A stretch of DNA of 64,000 bases, taken from contig NZ_JBHIKY010000003.1 of assembly GCF_042139015.1 (NCBI RefSeq), positions 62,001 to 126,000 of the forward strand. Reading direction: 5' to 3'. Source of the DNA: JBHIKY01 sp042139015. Its GTDB lineage: Bacteria; Bacillota; Bacilli; Bacillales; Marinococcaceae. Made by a program: the position numbers and the translations under genes. The notes beneath the pieces are model-generated. The model was not told the origin of the DNA, searched no databases, and was given only the letters and a program-made list of their open reading frames with translations. This document shows, piece by piece, positions 24,820 to 34,392 of the stretch; the stretch's first letter is position 1, and every line of letters starts with the position of its first letter.

Positions 24820-27147
24820 TTATTTTTTCTTTTTAGTACCTTTTCTTTTTGGAGCGTTCTCAAAAAATGGCTTTTTCTTTTTATTTTTCCTGCGCCCTTT
24901 TTGTCGGCCTTTTTTCGCTTTTGGTCCACTGTTATCCTCTGTAGAGGAAGCGTCTTTCTTACGCTTACCTCCTTCAATAACCGTCGGGCGGTCCTTCCGT
25001 TTTCTCGGCTTATTTTCCTTCATGCCGACAATCTCAAAATCAATGTCTGCTTCCTCCACATTGACTTTCAGGACTCGGACCTCGACTTGATCGCCAATAC
25101 GGAAAATATTTCCTGTCCTCTCACCGATCAGTGCATACTGCTTTTCATCGAAATGATAATAATCGTCGGTGAGGTAACTGATATGAACCATGCCTTCAAT
25201 TGTGTTTTCAAGTTCTACAAACAGGCCAAAATTTTTGGCCCCGCTTACAATGCCGGAAAACTCTTCTCCGATTTTGTCTTCCATGTACTGAGCTTTCTTC
25301 ATTTCGTCGACTTCTCGTTCTGCGTCTACTGCACGCCGCTCCATTTCGGAGGCATGCCTTGTGATGTCGGGAAGGCTGTCCTTCCAATGTTTTTTCGTCT
25401 TGCTGTCCATATTTTTGTTCACAAGATATTCGCGGATAAGCCGGTGTACAATCAAATCGGGATAACGGCGGATCGGCGAAGTAAAGTGAGTATAAAAGTC
25501 AGCAGCAAGTCCGAAGTGGCCCACATTTTCCGGTTCATATTTTGCCTGTTTCATGGAGCGCAGCATGACCGTGCTGATCACCGCCTCTTCCGGCTCCCCT
25601 TTTACTTCTTCAAGTACTTGTTGAAGTGCGCGTGGATGAATGGTGTTCGCACTTCCCTTTACTACATATCCAAAGTTCGTAACGAATTCGAGAAAGTGTG
25701 ATAGTTTTTCTTCATCGGGATCTTCATGAATCCGATACACAAACGGAACCTTCAGCCAGTGGAAGTGCTCTGCCACGGTTTCATTGGCACACAGCATAAA
25801 CTCTTCAATCAGCCGTTCAGCAACAGATCGCTCCAGCAGAACGACATCTTCAGGTCTGCTTTCGTTATCCACTTTTACCTTAGCTTCCTTGAAATCAAAG
25901 TCAATCGCTCCCCGGCTGAAACGCTTATTGCGTAAAATTGCTGCCAGCTCTTCCATCTGTTCAAAAAATGGAACAAGCTCGCGATAACGATCTCTCGTTT
26001 CTTCGTCTTTTTCTTCTAAAATCAATCGTACGTCATTGTAAGTCATCCGTTCATTGGTACGGATCACGCTTTCAAATATATCATGGTCAACGACTTCACC
26101 GGCCGGTGTGATTTCCATTTCACAGGAAAGTGTAAGCCGGTCCACCTTTGGATTTAAGCTGCATATGCCGTTGGACAAACGATGAGGGATCATTGGAATA
26201 ACGCGGTCGACTAGATACACACTTGTTCCACGTTCAAATGCTTCCTCGTCAATGGGAGAGCCTTCTGTTACATAGTAGCTGACATCAGCAATATGCACGC
26301 CAAGCTTATAATTGCCATTATCAAGCTTCTTTACATTGACCGCGTCGTCAAGGTCTTTCGCATCTGCCCCATCAATTGTGACGATGGTTTCTTCACGCAG
26401 GTCACGGCGGCGGGACGCTTCGGAAGCCTCGATTTCATCCGTAATCGCTTTAGCCTGTCCTATTGCTTCATCAGGGAAATCACCGGGAAGGCCGTGCTTA
26501 TGAATTACACCTAAAATATCGACTCCAGGGTCATTTTTATGGCCGAGAATATGCACAACCATACCTTCCGCGCTGAAACGCCCCTCCGGATATTTGGTAA
26601 TTTCTACAACGACTTTATGGCCGTCGACCGCTCCGTTTTCGGCTCTTTCCGGAATGAAAATATCGTTTGCAATGTGTTTGTCGTCAGCCTTCACGAAACC
26701 GTAGGAGCGGTTATCAGAGTAAGTTCCAACCACTCTTGTCGTTCCACGCTCCAAAATTCTTACAATTGCTCCCTCCGGCTTGGAACCGGACGATTTTTGA
26801 TGGACTCGGACGAGTACAGTGTCCTTATTCATTGCGCCGTTGATCTCACTTGCCGGGACAAACACATCATCATAGCCTGTGTCCTCTGGCAGTATAAATG
26901 CAAAGCCGCGGGCATGACTCTGGACTTTCCCTTTTAATAGGTTCATTTTCTCCGGGAGTCCATAGCGGTTGCTGCGGGTTCGTACAATATCTCCATTTTC
27001 TTCCATTTCGTTTAAAGTTTTCATTAATAATTTCGTCTCTTCTGCCCCACCTAAGTCGAACGCTTCTTGAATTTCTTCGATCGACATCGGTTTGACAGCT
27101 TCTTCTTTCATATAAGTCAGCAGTTGTTGTTTTTGTTCTTGATCCAA
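24820..27147 (-). CDS. rnr: Ribonuclease R
   Basis: 775 residues with a TTG start at 27147 (AAAGGAG 9 bases upstream). Order: an N-terminal winged helix (residues 1-65), two cold-shock domains, the RNB catalytic domain with DGADAKDLDDAV (metal-binding aspartates), an S1 domain near residues 625-705 (GEEFSGIVSGAKNFGLFVEL) and a very basic C-terminal tail. It is a 3'-to-5' exoribonuclease for structured RNA and works with tmRNA-SmpB on defective messages. Confidence 0.96.
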   Translation of the reverse strand: MDQEQKQQLLTYMKEEAVKPMSIEEIQEAFDLGGAEETKLLMKTLNEMEENGDIVRTRSNRYGLPEKMNLLKGKVQSHARGFAFILPEDTGYDDVFVPASEINGAMNKDTVLVRVHQKSSGSKPEGAIVRILERGTTRVVGTYSDNRSYGFVKADDKHIANDIFIPERAENGAVDGHKVVVEITKYPEGRFSAEGMVVHILGHKNDPGVDILGVIHKHGLPGDFPDEAIGQAKAITDEIEASEASRRRDLREETIVTIDGADAKDLDDAVNVKKLDNGNYKLGVHIADVSYYVTEGSPIDEEAFERGTSVYLVDRVIPMIPHRLSNGICSLNPKVDRLTLSCEMEITPAGEVVDHDIFESVIRTNERMTYNDVRLILEEKDEETRDRYRELVPFFEQMEELAAILRNKRFSRGAIDFDFKEAKVKVDNESRPEDVVLLERSVAERLIEEFMLCANETVAEHFHWLKVPFVYRIHEDPDEEKLSHFLEFVTNFGYVVKGSANTIHPRALQQVLEEVKGEPEEAVISTVMLRSMKQAKYEPENVGHFGLAADFYTHFTSPIRRYPDLIVHRLIREYLVNKNMDSKTKKHWKDSLPDITRHASEMERRAVDAEREVDEMKKAQYMEDKIGEEFSGIVSGAKNFGLFVELENTIEGMVHISYLTDDYYHFDEKQYALIGERTGNIFRIGDQVEVRVLKVNVEEADIDFEIVGMKENKPRKRKDRPTVIEGGKRKKDASSTEDNSGPKAKKGRQKGRRKNKKKKPFFENAPKRKGTKKKK

Positions 27148-27207
27148 CTGTTTCAGCTCCTTTCTAAATATTATTGTTGAGTTCGTTAGATCGTTGTCTG
27201 CTTTTAT

Positions 27208-27963
27208 CTAGTTATCTTTTCCCCAGGCAAGCTTTTCTAAAAACTGATAGATATTCTCATGCAGCTCCTGTTTTTCTTTTCCGAGAGTAATGACGTGCGG
27301 AGACTCCTCATACCATTGCAGCTTTTTCTCATCGGAAGAAATTTCATCACGAATAATTTCCGCGCTTTTCAACTCTACCATTTCATCCTTCTTTGCCTGG
27401 GCAATATATGCCGGAGCATATATCATATCCAGTGATTCCCGCACTTCTTCAATAAATTCATTGATAGAAGTAAGTGTATCTGAAGTGGTCCCCTTAAATG
27501 CTTCCATTTCCTTATCAATGTCTTCGTCACTTTTTTTCTCAAGCTGTTTGTATTCCTTTGCGTATTGAAGTACACCTTGATAAAGACGTTCTTTATTCTT
27601 AGACGTGGTCATCGGAGCGCACATCGGCACAATTCCTTTTACGTTGAACGTATAAGCTGCCTTCAGCGTCATAAGCCCCCCGAGAGAAAGGCCCGCCACC
27701 GCTATTTCTTCATAACCGTCATTTTTTAGTTTCTCTAAGCCTTTCTCTACGTCGTACCACCAGTCAGAAGGAGTTGTTTTCATCAATTCTTCTGGAGGCA
27801 CCCCGTGTCCTTTATAAATCGGGGCATGACATGTATATCCCCGCTTTTGCAGAAATCGGCCGAGCATGCGCACATCTGCGGTCGTTCCGGTAAAGCCATG
27901 CAGCAGCAGAACAGCCCGTTCTCCTCCTTCAAATGTGAATGGCTCAGGTGGTACTACTTTCAT
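27208..27963 (-). CDS. est: Carboxylesterase (Est30/YvaK type)
   Basis: 251 residues from the ATG at 27963, which has AAAGGGGAAAG upstream. An alpha/beta hydrolase with the oxyanion region LLLHGFTGT, nucleophile elbow GLSLGG, and a late HVITLGKEK carrying the catalytic His. It hydrolyses short-chain esters in the cytoplasm; B. subtilis has it in the same place between secG and rnr. Its start overlaps the end of the upstream hydrolase gene by 20 bases. Confidence 0.9.
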   Translation of the reverse strand: MKVVPPEPFTFEGGERAVLLLHGFTGTTADVRMLGRFLQKRGYTCHAPIYKGHGVPPEELMKTTPSDWWYDVEKGLEKLKNDGYEEIAVAGLSLGGLMTLKAAYTFNVKGIVPMCAPMTTSKNKERLYQGVLQYAKEYKQLEKKSDEDIDKEMEAFKGTTSDTLTSINEFIEEVRESLDMIYAPAYIAQAKKDEMVELKSAEIIRDEISSDEKKLQWYEESPHVITLGKEKQELHENIYQFLEKLAWGKDN

Positions 27964-28729
27964 GCTGCTTTCCCCTTTCCTCAAGAGAGCGGACAGCATC
28001 CGCTCCTATCTCTATACTTTTAAATATTTTCTTTGTTGTCAGCTTTTCCATAAAGATAAACTTTTCCACATCATCCAATACCTGCTCACGATTAATGCCA
28101 TGGCATAATAGATGCTTCGACTGTTCATAAAAATACAGCTGTTTGACGGGAGCGCTGATTTCCTTAAATAAATATTCTGCGCTCCTTCTCGGTACCAGCC
28201 CGTCCTGAACCCCCTGCCCTATGAAAACCGGAACTTCTATTCTATTGATAAAAGGCTGGATTTCTCTGATAGCTTTATAAAATTCAGCGACAGCTTTAAT
28301 GGGGGTCTTCATTTTATTACTAAAGATTGGATACCACGGGTGCTTTCTCATTTCTCCGCGTAGGCCAGATTCAATAATTTCTCCTGCATCTCTCATGAGC
28401 TGTCCCGGGGAAATGTATTGGGCGGCCGCACTAAGCAGAACAAGCCGCTCTACTGGATAACGGGCAGCAATATAAGCTGCAAGCATGCCTCCCATAGAAA
28501 ATCCAATCACATATACTTTGTCGCAGTGTAAAAATAATTCTCTCGCCGCCAGATCCGCTTTGTAGATCCAGGCCTGGTGAGTTGCGCTGGTAATTTCCTC
28601 TCCATCATCATGACCCGGCAGTACCGGTGTATACACAAGCCAGCCCTTCCGTCTGCTGAGCCTGTTCGCAAGCGGTTCAACCTCCCATGGAGAACCTGTA
28701 AATCCGTGCAGACATAAACAGCCTATCAT
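27944..28729 (-). CDS. Alpha/beta hydrolase, serine esterase/lysophospholipase-like
   Basis: 261 residues. CLCLHGFTGSP forms the oxyanion hole, GFSMGGMLA is the nucleophile elbow, and QDGLVPRRSAEYLF and HLLCHG carry the probable Asp and His. A distant paralogue of the downstream carboxylesterase, with a longer cap. This second hydrolase is not part of the B. subtilis secG-est-rnr order as I know it, so it is an insertion or local duplication. AAAGGATGAGG precedes the ATG. Confidence 0.8.
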   Translation of the reverse strand: MIGCLCLHGFTGSPWEVEPLANRLSRRKGWLVYTPVLPGHDDGEEITSATHQAWIYKADLAARELFLHCDKVYVIGFSMGGMLAAYIAARYPVERLVLLSAAAQYISPGQLMRDAGEIIESGLRGEMRKHPWYPIFSNKMKTPIKAVAEFYKAIREIQPFINRIEVPVFIGQGVQDGLVPRRSAEYLFKEISAPVKQLYFYEQSKHLLCHGINREQVLDDVEKFIFMEKLTTKKIFKSIEIGADAVRSLEERGKQHESSTT

Positions 28730-28850
28730 AGTTTGTCCTCATCCTTTTGTTTCGAGCGTCTGTTTATCTTCCGCTCCTGCCAGTAGTTATCTGTACCTTC
28801 TTCCCAATATACCCATAAATACCCGTCATAAGTCCTCTTTTTCCCATATG

Positions 28851-28884
28851 AAAAAAACAGCAAGAACAAGTCCTGCTGTTTTTA
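28851..28884 (-). terminator. Terminator after secG
   Basis: The stem AAAAACAGCA/TGCTGTTTTT followed by T on the minus strand, between secG and the hydrolase genes. Confidence 0.85.
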
Positions 28885-28921
28885 CACTTCTTATACCTTT
28901 TAACTATTTTCTGATTCATTT

Positions 28922-29152
28922 CTATAAGAAATATGCCAGCAAAAGAGAGAAAACGAAAAATAACACGGATAATACAACGGTCGCACGGCTTAAAAATGCT
29001 TCTATGCCGCGTGCTTTCTGCTTGCCCATCAGCTGTTCCGCTCCGCCGGAAATAGCTCCAGACAGCCCGGCGCTGCGTCCGGATTGCAGCAGCACTACCG
29101 CGATTAGTGAAATTGAAGTAATAATTAACAGAACATATAATGCAGTTTCCAA
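28922..29152 (-). CDS. secG: Preprotein translocase subunit SecG
   Basis: 76 residues with two membrane helices (residues 3-22 and 54-75) around the conserved cytoplasmic loop LLQSGRSAGLSGAISGGAEQL. It assists SecYE-SecA protein export. The TTG start at 29152 has GGAGGTG 9 bases upstream. Confidence 0.95.
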   Translation of the reverse strand: METALYVLLIITSISLIAVVLLQSGRSAGLSGAISGGAEQLMGKQKARGIEAFLSRATVVLSVLFFVFSLLLAYFL

Positions 29153-29331
29153 AAAGATGACACCTCCACGTTCACATCACACTGCTTATAATCTATCACA
29201 CGAAAGAGTGATTGGCAACACCACTATTTCTTCATCAGCAGATAGATAAAATACGGAGCGTCGATGAAAGCTGTCATGATACCTGCGGAGATGCCATCAG
29301 GGTCTGCTAGATTCCTCCATGCTGAATCTAA

Positions 29332-29363
29332 AAGTGCCGCAGGGTCTCCAATAACCCTGCGGC
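29332..29363 (-). terminator. Terminator of the glycolytic operon after eno
   Basis: A perfect 10-bp stem (GCCGCAGGGT and complement) followed by ACTTTT on the minus strand. Confidence 0.85.
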
Positions 29364-29378
29364 TTTCAATGTGTTCCA

Positions 29379-30662
29379 TTATTTACGAAGGTTGTAAAAT
29401 GCAGTCTTTCCTGGATAAACGCTTGTGCTCCCAAGCTCATCCTCGATCCGGATCAACTGATTGTATTTCGCGACACGGTCGGTGCGCGAAGGTGCCCCTG
29501 TCTTAATCTGGCCGGCATTCACCGCCACGGCGATGTCAGCAATCGTGGCGTCCTCTGTCTCGCCGGAACGGTGGGAAATAACCGCTGTATAGCCGGCGCG
29601 TTTTGCCATTTCAATTGCATCAAATGTCTCTGTCAGCGTACCTATTTGATTGACTTTGACGAGAATGGAGTTTCCAATCCCTTTCTCGATTCCTTCTGAA
29701 AGCTTGCTCGTATTCGTTACAAACAAATCGTCACCGACGAGCTGAACCTTATCGCCGATCGCATCCGTCAGCTTTTTCCAGCCGTCCCAGTCGTTTTCAT
29801 CCAGGCCGTCCTCAATGGAAACGATCGGATACTTTTCAACGAGATCCTTGTAAAATTCAATCATTTCATCCGATGATTTAATTACACCTTCACCCTTGAG
29901 GTTGTACTTGCCGTCTTCATAAACTTCAGAGGAGGCAGCATCCATCGCGAGGAGGATTTCTTCTCCCGGCTTGTAGCCTGCCTTTTCAATCGCTTCAACA
30001 ATCGTCTGGAGCGCTTCTTCATTTGAAGCAAGGTCGGGAGCAAAGCCTCCTTCGTCACCAACTGCCGTATTCAGACCGCGGTCTTTCAGTACTTTTTTCA
30101 GATTATGGAAGATCTCTGCTCCCATCTGAATCGCCTGTGGAAAATCCTTCGCTCCGACAGGCATTACCATAAATTCCTGAATGTCAACATTGTTATCGGC
30201 ATGCTCGCCGCCATTTAAAATGTTCATCATCGGAACAGGAAGTGTTTTTGCATTAAAGCCGCCGAGGTATTCATAAAGCGGCACTCCAAGGTCATTGGCT
30301 GCTGCATGGGCGCATGCCATGGAAACACCAAGAATAGCGTTTGCCCCCAGCTTTCCTTTGTTTTCCGTTCCGTCAAGCTCAATCATCAGCTCGTCAATGC
30401 CGGCCTGGTCCGTGACTTCCATGCCAATGACCTCCGGTGCCACATCTTCATTGACGTGATCAACTGCTTTCGTCACGCCTTTTCCCATGAAACGATCCCC
30501 GCCATCGCGCAGCTCGACCGCTTCATATTCTCCGGTCGAAGCACCGCTTGGTACAAGAGCGCGTCCGAATGCACCGGTTTCTGTATAAATTTCAACCTCT
30601 ACGGTAGGATTCCCGCGTGAATCAAGAACCTCACGTGCATAAACATCTGTAATCATGCTCAT
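29379..30662 (-). CDS. eno: Enolase
   Basis: 427 residues, normal length. Motifs: SRGNPTVEVE, the mobile loop SGASTGEYEA, GDEGGFAPDL, VGDDLFVTN and SHRSGETEDATIADIAVA. It converts 2-phosphoglycerate to phosphoenolpyruvate with Mg. The ATG has AAGGAG 9 bases upstream. It is the last gene of the pgk-tpiA-gpmI-eno operon. Confidence 0.97.
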   Translation of the reverse strand: MSMITDVYAREVLDSRGNPTVEVEIYTETGAFGRALVPSGASTGEYEAVELRDGGDRFMGKGVTKAVDHVNEDVAPEVIGMEVTDQAGIDELMIELDGTENKGKLGANAILGVSMACAHAAANDLGVPLYEYLGGFNAKTLPVPMMNILNGGEHADNNVDIQEFMVMPVGAKDFPQAIQMGAEIFHNLKKVLKDRGLNTAVGDEGGFAPDLASNEEALQTIVEAIEKAGYKPGEEILLAMDAASSEVYEDGKYNLKGEGVIKSSDEMIEFYKDLVEKYPIVSIEDGLDENDWDGWKKLTDAIGDKVQLVGDDLFVTNTSKLSEGIEKGIGNSILVKVNQIGTLTETFDAIEMAKRAGYTAVISHRSGETEDATIADIAVAVNAGQIKTGAPSRTDRVAKYNQLIRIEDELGSTSVYPGKTAFYNLRK

Positions 30663-30695
30663 ATTTCCAAACTCCTTTATACCTTAATTTTTTTG

Positions 30696-32231
30696 TTATT
30701 TTTTGATTAATGAAGTCCCCGTCATTTCTTCAGGCTTGTTAAGACCAAGCAGTTCAACAGCCGTTGGCGACAGGTCTGCAAGAATACCATCCTCACGAAG
30801 AGTAAGTCCTTCCTTAGTTACAATCACCGGCACTGGATTCGTTGTATGTGCCGTCATCGGCTTATTCTTAAGGGTAATAACTTCGTCTGCATTGCCGTGG
30901 TCTGCCGTAATAATGGCATGTCCGCCTTTTTCATTAAGAAGGTCTATAATTCTGCCAAGACACTCATCAACAGTTTCCACCGCTTTGATGGTGGCGTCCA
31001 GGTCACCGGAATGACCAACCATGTCAGGATTTGCAAAATTGAGGACAATAAAGTCCTGCGCTTCCGCTGTAATTTCTTTCAACAATTCCTCCGTCACTTC
31101 GAATGCACTCATTTCCGGCTGCAGATCGTACGTTGCCACCTTAGGCGAATCAATGAGTATTCGGCTTTCTCCGGGAAATTCCTTCTCCTGACCTCCGCTG
31201 AAAAAGAAAGTTACGTGCGGATACTTTTCCGTTTCAGCGATTCGAAGCTGTTTTAACCCGGCATCTGAGACGGCTTCCCCCATTGTATTTACTAAATTTT
31301 GTGGAGGATAGGCAACATCAGCGTTAACCGTATCGCTGTAATTTGTCATCGTCACATAATGAATATTTTTCGGATGGGCGCCGCCTTTGTCAAACCCGGA
31401 AAATTCTTCATTCGTAAACACTTGGGAAAGCTGAATCGCTCTGTCCGGACGGAAATTAAAGAAAATAACGGCATCATCATCACAGATCGTACCAACGGGC
31501 TCCCCGTTATCGTTGGTCATAACAGCTGGAACGAGAAATTCATCCCATATTTCTTCTGCATAGGAGTTCTCAATTCCTTCCTCTGCACTGTTAAACCGCG
31601 GCCCCTCTCCGTAAACAAGGGCGCGGTAGGATTTTTCCAGCCGGTCCCAGCGCTTGTCCCGGTCCATGGAATAATAACGTCCGTGCAGCGTCGCAAGCTC
31701 CCCGACGCCATCCTCTTCCATTTTCATCCGGAGCTGTTCTGCGTAAGCTTTTGCTGATTGCTGGCCGACATCCCTGCCGTCTAAAAAACCATGAACAAAT
31801 ACTTTTTCGAGGCCTTCTTTTTTGGCCAGATCGAGCAGAGCGAATAAGTGTTCAATGTGGCTGTGGACCCCGCCGTCAGATAGAAGGCCATACAAATGCA
31901 GCGCGCTGTTATTTTTTTTGGCGTGCTCCACTGCCCGCAGAAGTGCCTCATTTTTTTCAAATTTTTTCTCATGAATGTCTTTATTAATTCTTGTCAGACT
32001 CTGATATACGATGCGTCCAGCACCGATATTGAGATGGCCGACCTCGGAGTTGCCCATCTGCCCTTCCGGCAGACCGACAGCTTCTCCCGAGGCCTTCAGG
32101 GAAGTATGAGGATACTTCTTCCAATAGCGGTCGAAATTAGGCGTGTCAGCCTGTGCTACGGCATTACCTTTTTCTTCGTCCCGCAGTGCAAAGCCATCAA
32201 GTATAATCAGAGCTACTGGCGTTTTACTCAT
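30696..32231 (-). CDS. gpmI: 2,3-bisphosphoglycerate-independent phosphoglycerate mutase
   Basis: 511 residues from the ATG at 32231 (GGAGGCGGG upstream); the frame opens to 32264 but family proteins begin at MSKTPVALIILDG. The Mn-binding phosphoserine site is in MGNSEVGHLNIGAG, with metal ligands in VHGFLDGRDVG and ITADHGNADE. It interconverts 3- and 2-phosphoglycerate. It overlaps the end of tpiA by 8 bases. Confidence 0.96.
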   Translation of the reverse strand: MSKTPVALIILDGFALRDEEKGNAVAQADTPNFDRYWKKYPHTSLKASGEAVGLPEGQMGNSEVGHLNIGAGRIVYQSLTRINKDIHEKKFEKNEALLRAVEHAKKNNSALHLYGLLSDGGVHSHIEHLFALLDLAKKEGLEKVFVHGFLDGRDVGQQSAKAYAEQLRMKMEEDGVGELATLHGRYYSMDRDKRWDRLEKSYRALVYGEGPRFNSAEEGIENSYAEEIWDEFLVPAVMTNDNGEPVGTICDDDAVIFFNFRPDRAIQLSQVFTNEEFSGFDKGGAHPKNIHYVTMTNYSDTVNADVAYPPQNLVNTMGEAVSDAGLKQLRIAETEKYPHVTFFFSGGQEKEFPGESRILIDSPKVATYDLQPEMSAFEVTEELLKEITAEAQDFIVLNFANPDMVGHSGDLDATIKAVETVDECLGRIIDLLNEKGGHAIITADHGNADEVITLKNKPMTAHTTNPVPVIVTKEGLTLREDGILADLSPTAVELLGLNKPEEMTGTSLIKK

Positions 32232-32985
32232 GCTTTCCCGCCTCCACGAGCTGAACAAAGGCATCTGTTTTCAGGCTGGCGCCGCCGACCAGCGCCCCGT
32301 CAATGTGCTCCTTTTTCAGGTAGCCGTCAATATTTTCCGGCTTGACGCTGCCGCCGTACTGAATACGCACTGCTTCAGCTGTATCAGTATCATACAGCTC
32401 TTCAATAACACTTCTCACCGTTCCGCAAGTTTCATTTGCATCCTCTGCAGACGATGATTTCCCCGTTCCGATCGCCCAGATCGGCTCATATGCTACTACT
32501 GTTTTTTTAACCTGGTCTGCGCTTAGTCCGGCTAGCCCTTTTTCTATCTGCTCACGCACCACTGATTCTGTTTCATTGCTTTGACGTTCTTCCAAAGTCT
32601 CGCCGCAGCACATAATAGGAGTGATTCCGTGTCTGAAGGCGGCGTGTAATTTTTGATTAACACTTTCATTTGTTTCATTAAACATTTCCCTGCGCTCTGA
32701 ATGGCCGATAATGACATAAGGGATGTTAAGGTCTGCAAGCGCAGCCGGGCTGATTTCGCCGGTAAATGCACCATTATCCTCAAAATGCATCGTTTGAGCG
32801 CCGACATTTACATCACTTCCTGAGGAAGCATCGTTCATTTCCTTTAAAAATAGTGCAGGAGCGCAGACAACCGTTTCCACTTCGCTGGAAGCAGGTATGC
32901 TGTTCTTAATGGCAGAGACAAATTCTACTGCTTCACTATGCGTTTTGTTCATTTTCCAGTTTCCTGCAATAATCGCTTTTCTCAT
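32224..32985 (-). CDS. tpiA: Triosephosphate isomerase
   Basis: 253 residues. NWKMNKTHSEA with the catalytic Lys, GHSERRE with the His, and YEPIWAIGTGK with the Glu are all present. It interconverts dihydroxyacetone phosphate and glyceraldehyde 3-phosphate. GGAGG precedes the ATG; it follows pgk by 27 bases. Confidence 0.97.
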   Translation of the reverse strand: MRKAIIAGNWKMNKTHSEAVEFVSAIKNSIPASSEVETVVCAPALFLKEMNDASSGSDVNVGAQTMHFEDNGAFTGEISPAALADLNIPYVIIGHSERREMFNETNESVNQKLHAAFRHGITPIMCCGETLEERQSNETESVVREQIEKGLAGLSADQVKKTVVAYEPIWAIGTGKSSSAEDANETCGTVRSVIEELYDTDTAEAVRIQYGGSVKPENIDGYLKKEHIDGALVGGASLKTDAFVQLVEAGKHE

Positions 32986-33012
32986 GAAATATTCCTCCTG
33001 TCTGAATCGTTA

Positions 33013-34197
33013 TTATTTATTATCAAGTGCCGCTACGCCAGGAAGCTCTCTCCCTTCCATAAACTCGAGAGAAGCTCCGCCTCCCGTGGATATATGGTTC
33101 ATTTGATCGGCATACCCGAACTTTTCCACTGCAGCAGCAGAGTCACCACCGCCAATGACAGAATACGTTTCTGATGCTTCTGCAAGCGCACTCGCTACAC
33201 CTTTTGTCCCTTTTGCAAATGATTCAAGCTCGAAAACACCCATGGGTCCGTTCCAAATGACAAGTTTTGATTCCTGAATAACCTTCTTGTAATTTGCAAT
33301 CGTCTCCGGTCCAATATCAAGAGCTTCCCAATCCGCAGGGATTTCTGTAATGCCTACAACCTTTTTGTCAGCCTGTTCACCGAAATCATCCGCTACCGTT
33401 ACATCGACCGGCATGTGAAAATGGACGCCTTTGTCCTGCGCTTTCTGCATAAAGGTTTTGGCTGACTCGATTTTATCCTCTTCCAAAAGGGAATTGCCAA
33501 TTTCATGGCCCTGAGCTTTGACAAAAGTGTAGGCAAGGCCCCCTCCGATGATAAGATTATCTACTTTATCGAGAAGGTTATCAATGACGCCGATTTTATC
33601 CTTAACCTTTGCGCCTCCAATAATGGCAGTAAATGGGCGTTTGGGATCAGACAATGCCTGCCCGAGCACGTCAAGCTCCTTCTGCATCAACAGTCCGGCT
33701 GCCGACGGCAGGTGACGTGCCACTCCTTCGGTAGAAGCGTGGGCACGGTGAGCAGCACCAAAAGCGTCATTAACGTAAATATCGGCTAAAGAAGCAATGT
33801 TTTTGGCGAGGTTCTCATCATTTTCCTCTTCCCCTTTTTCAAAACGAAGATTCTCTAAAAGCAGAATCTCTCCTTCATGGAGTGCCTCAGCAGCCTGCTT
33901 GGCCTGGTCTCCGTAAACTTCATCGACTTTCTTCACGTTGCTGTTCAGCAGCTCTCCGAGACGAACAGCCACCGGCCCAAGTCGAAGCTCTTCCACAATT
34001 TGTCCCTTGGGACGGCCGAGGTGGCTTGCGAGAATTACTTTGGCTCCCTGTTCAGTCAAATATTGAATGGTTGGGATGGCAGCACGGATTCGTGTGTCAT
34101 CAGTCACGTTCCCATCCTCCATTGGAACATTGAAGTCAACCCTGCAAAAAACCGTTTTTCCTTTTACATCAAGATCATTAATTGATTTCTTGTTCAT
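33013..34197 (-). CDS. pgk: Phosphoglycerate kinase
   Basis: 394 residues, normal length. RVDFNVPMEDG, ASHLGRPKG, LLLENLRF and the C-terminal nucleotide site VIGGGDSAAAVEKFG with STGGGASLEFMEG. It makes ATP from 1,3-bisphosphoglycerate. AAGGAGG precedes the ATG. A terminator lies between it and gap, so pgk and the genes after it get transcription by read-through or from a promoter in the 195-base gap (TTGACG at about 34296 on the minus strand is a weak candidate). Confidence 0.97.
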   Translation of the reverse strand: MNKKSINDLDVKGKTVFCRVDFNVPMEDGNVTDDTRIRAAIPTIQYLTEQGAKVILASHLGRPKGQIVEELRLGPVAVRLGELLNSNVKKVDEVYGDQAKQAAEALHEGEILLLENLRFEKGEEENDENLAKNIASLADIYVNDAFGAAHRAHASTEGVARHLPSAAGLLMQKELDVLGQALSDPKRPFTAIIGGAKVKDKIGVIDNLLDKVDNLIIGGGLAYTFVKAQGHEIGNSLLEEDKIESAKTFMQKAQDKGVHFHMPVDVTVADDFGEQADKKVVGITEIPADWEALDIGPETIANYKKVIQESKLVIWNGPMGVFELESFAKGTKGVASALAEASETYSVIGGGDSAAAVEKFGYADQMNHISTGGGASLEFMEGRELPGVAALDNK

Positions 34198-34331
34198 GAA
34201 TCAGACCTCCTTTTTAGCTTCCATAACACGTTTCCCTTAGTTCGTCCTTCAGGAACATAAAATTTCACAGAAAAAACTTGGCAGTCCGTCAAATACAGGT
34301 GGCGAACGCTTCATTTTTTCTTAATAAGTAT

Positions 34332-34364
34332 AAAAAAAGGGAAAAGAACGTCACTTCTTTTCCC
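34332..34364 (-). terminator. Intra-operon terminator between gap and pgk
   Basis: The stem GGGAAAAGAA/TTCTTTTCCC with a 6-base loop and TTTTTTT on the minus strand. Its strength suggests that cggR-gap messages end mostly here. Confidence 0.9.
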
Positions 34365-34392
34365 GTGTGGTGCAGCAGTGCCCGCCCGCTGC

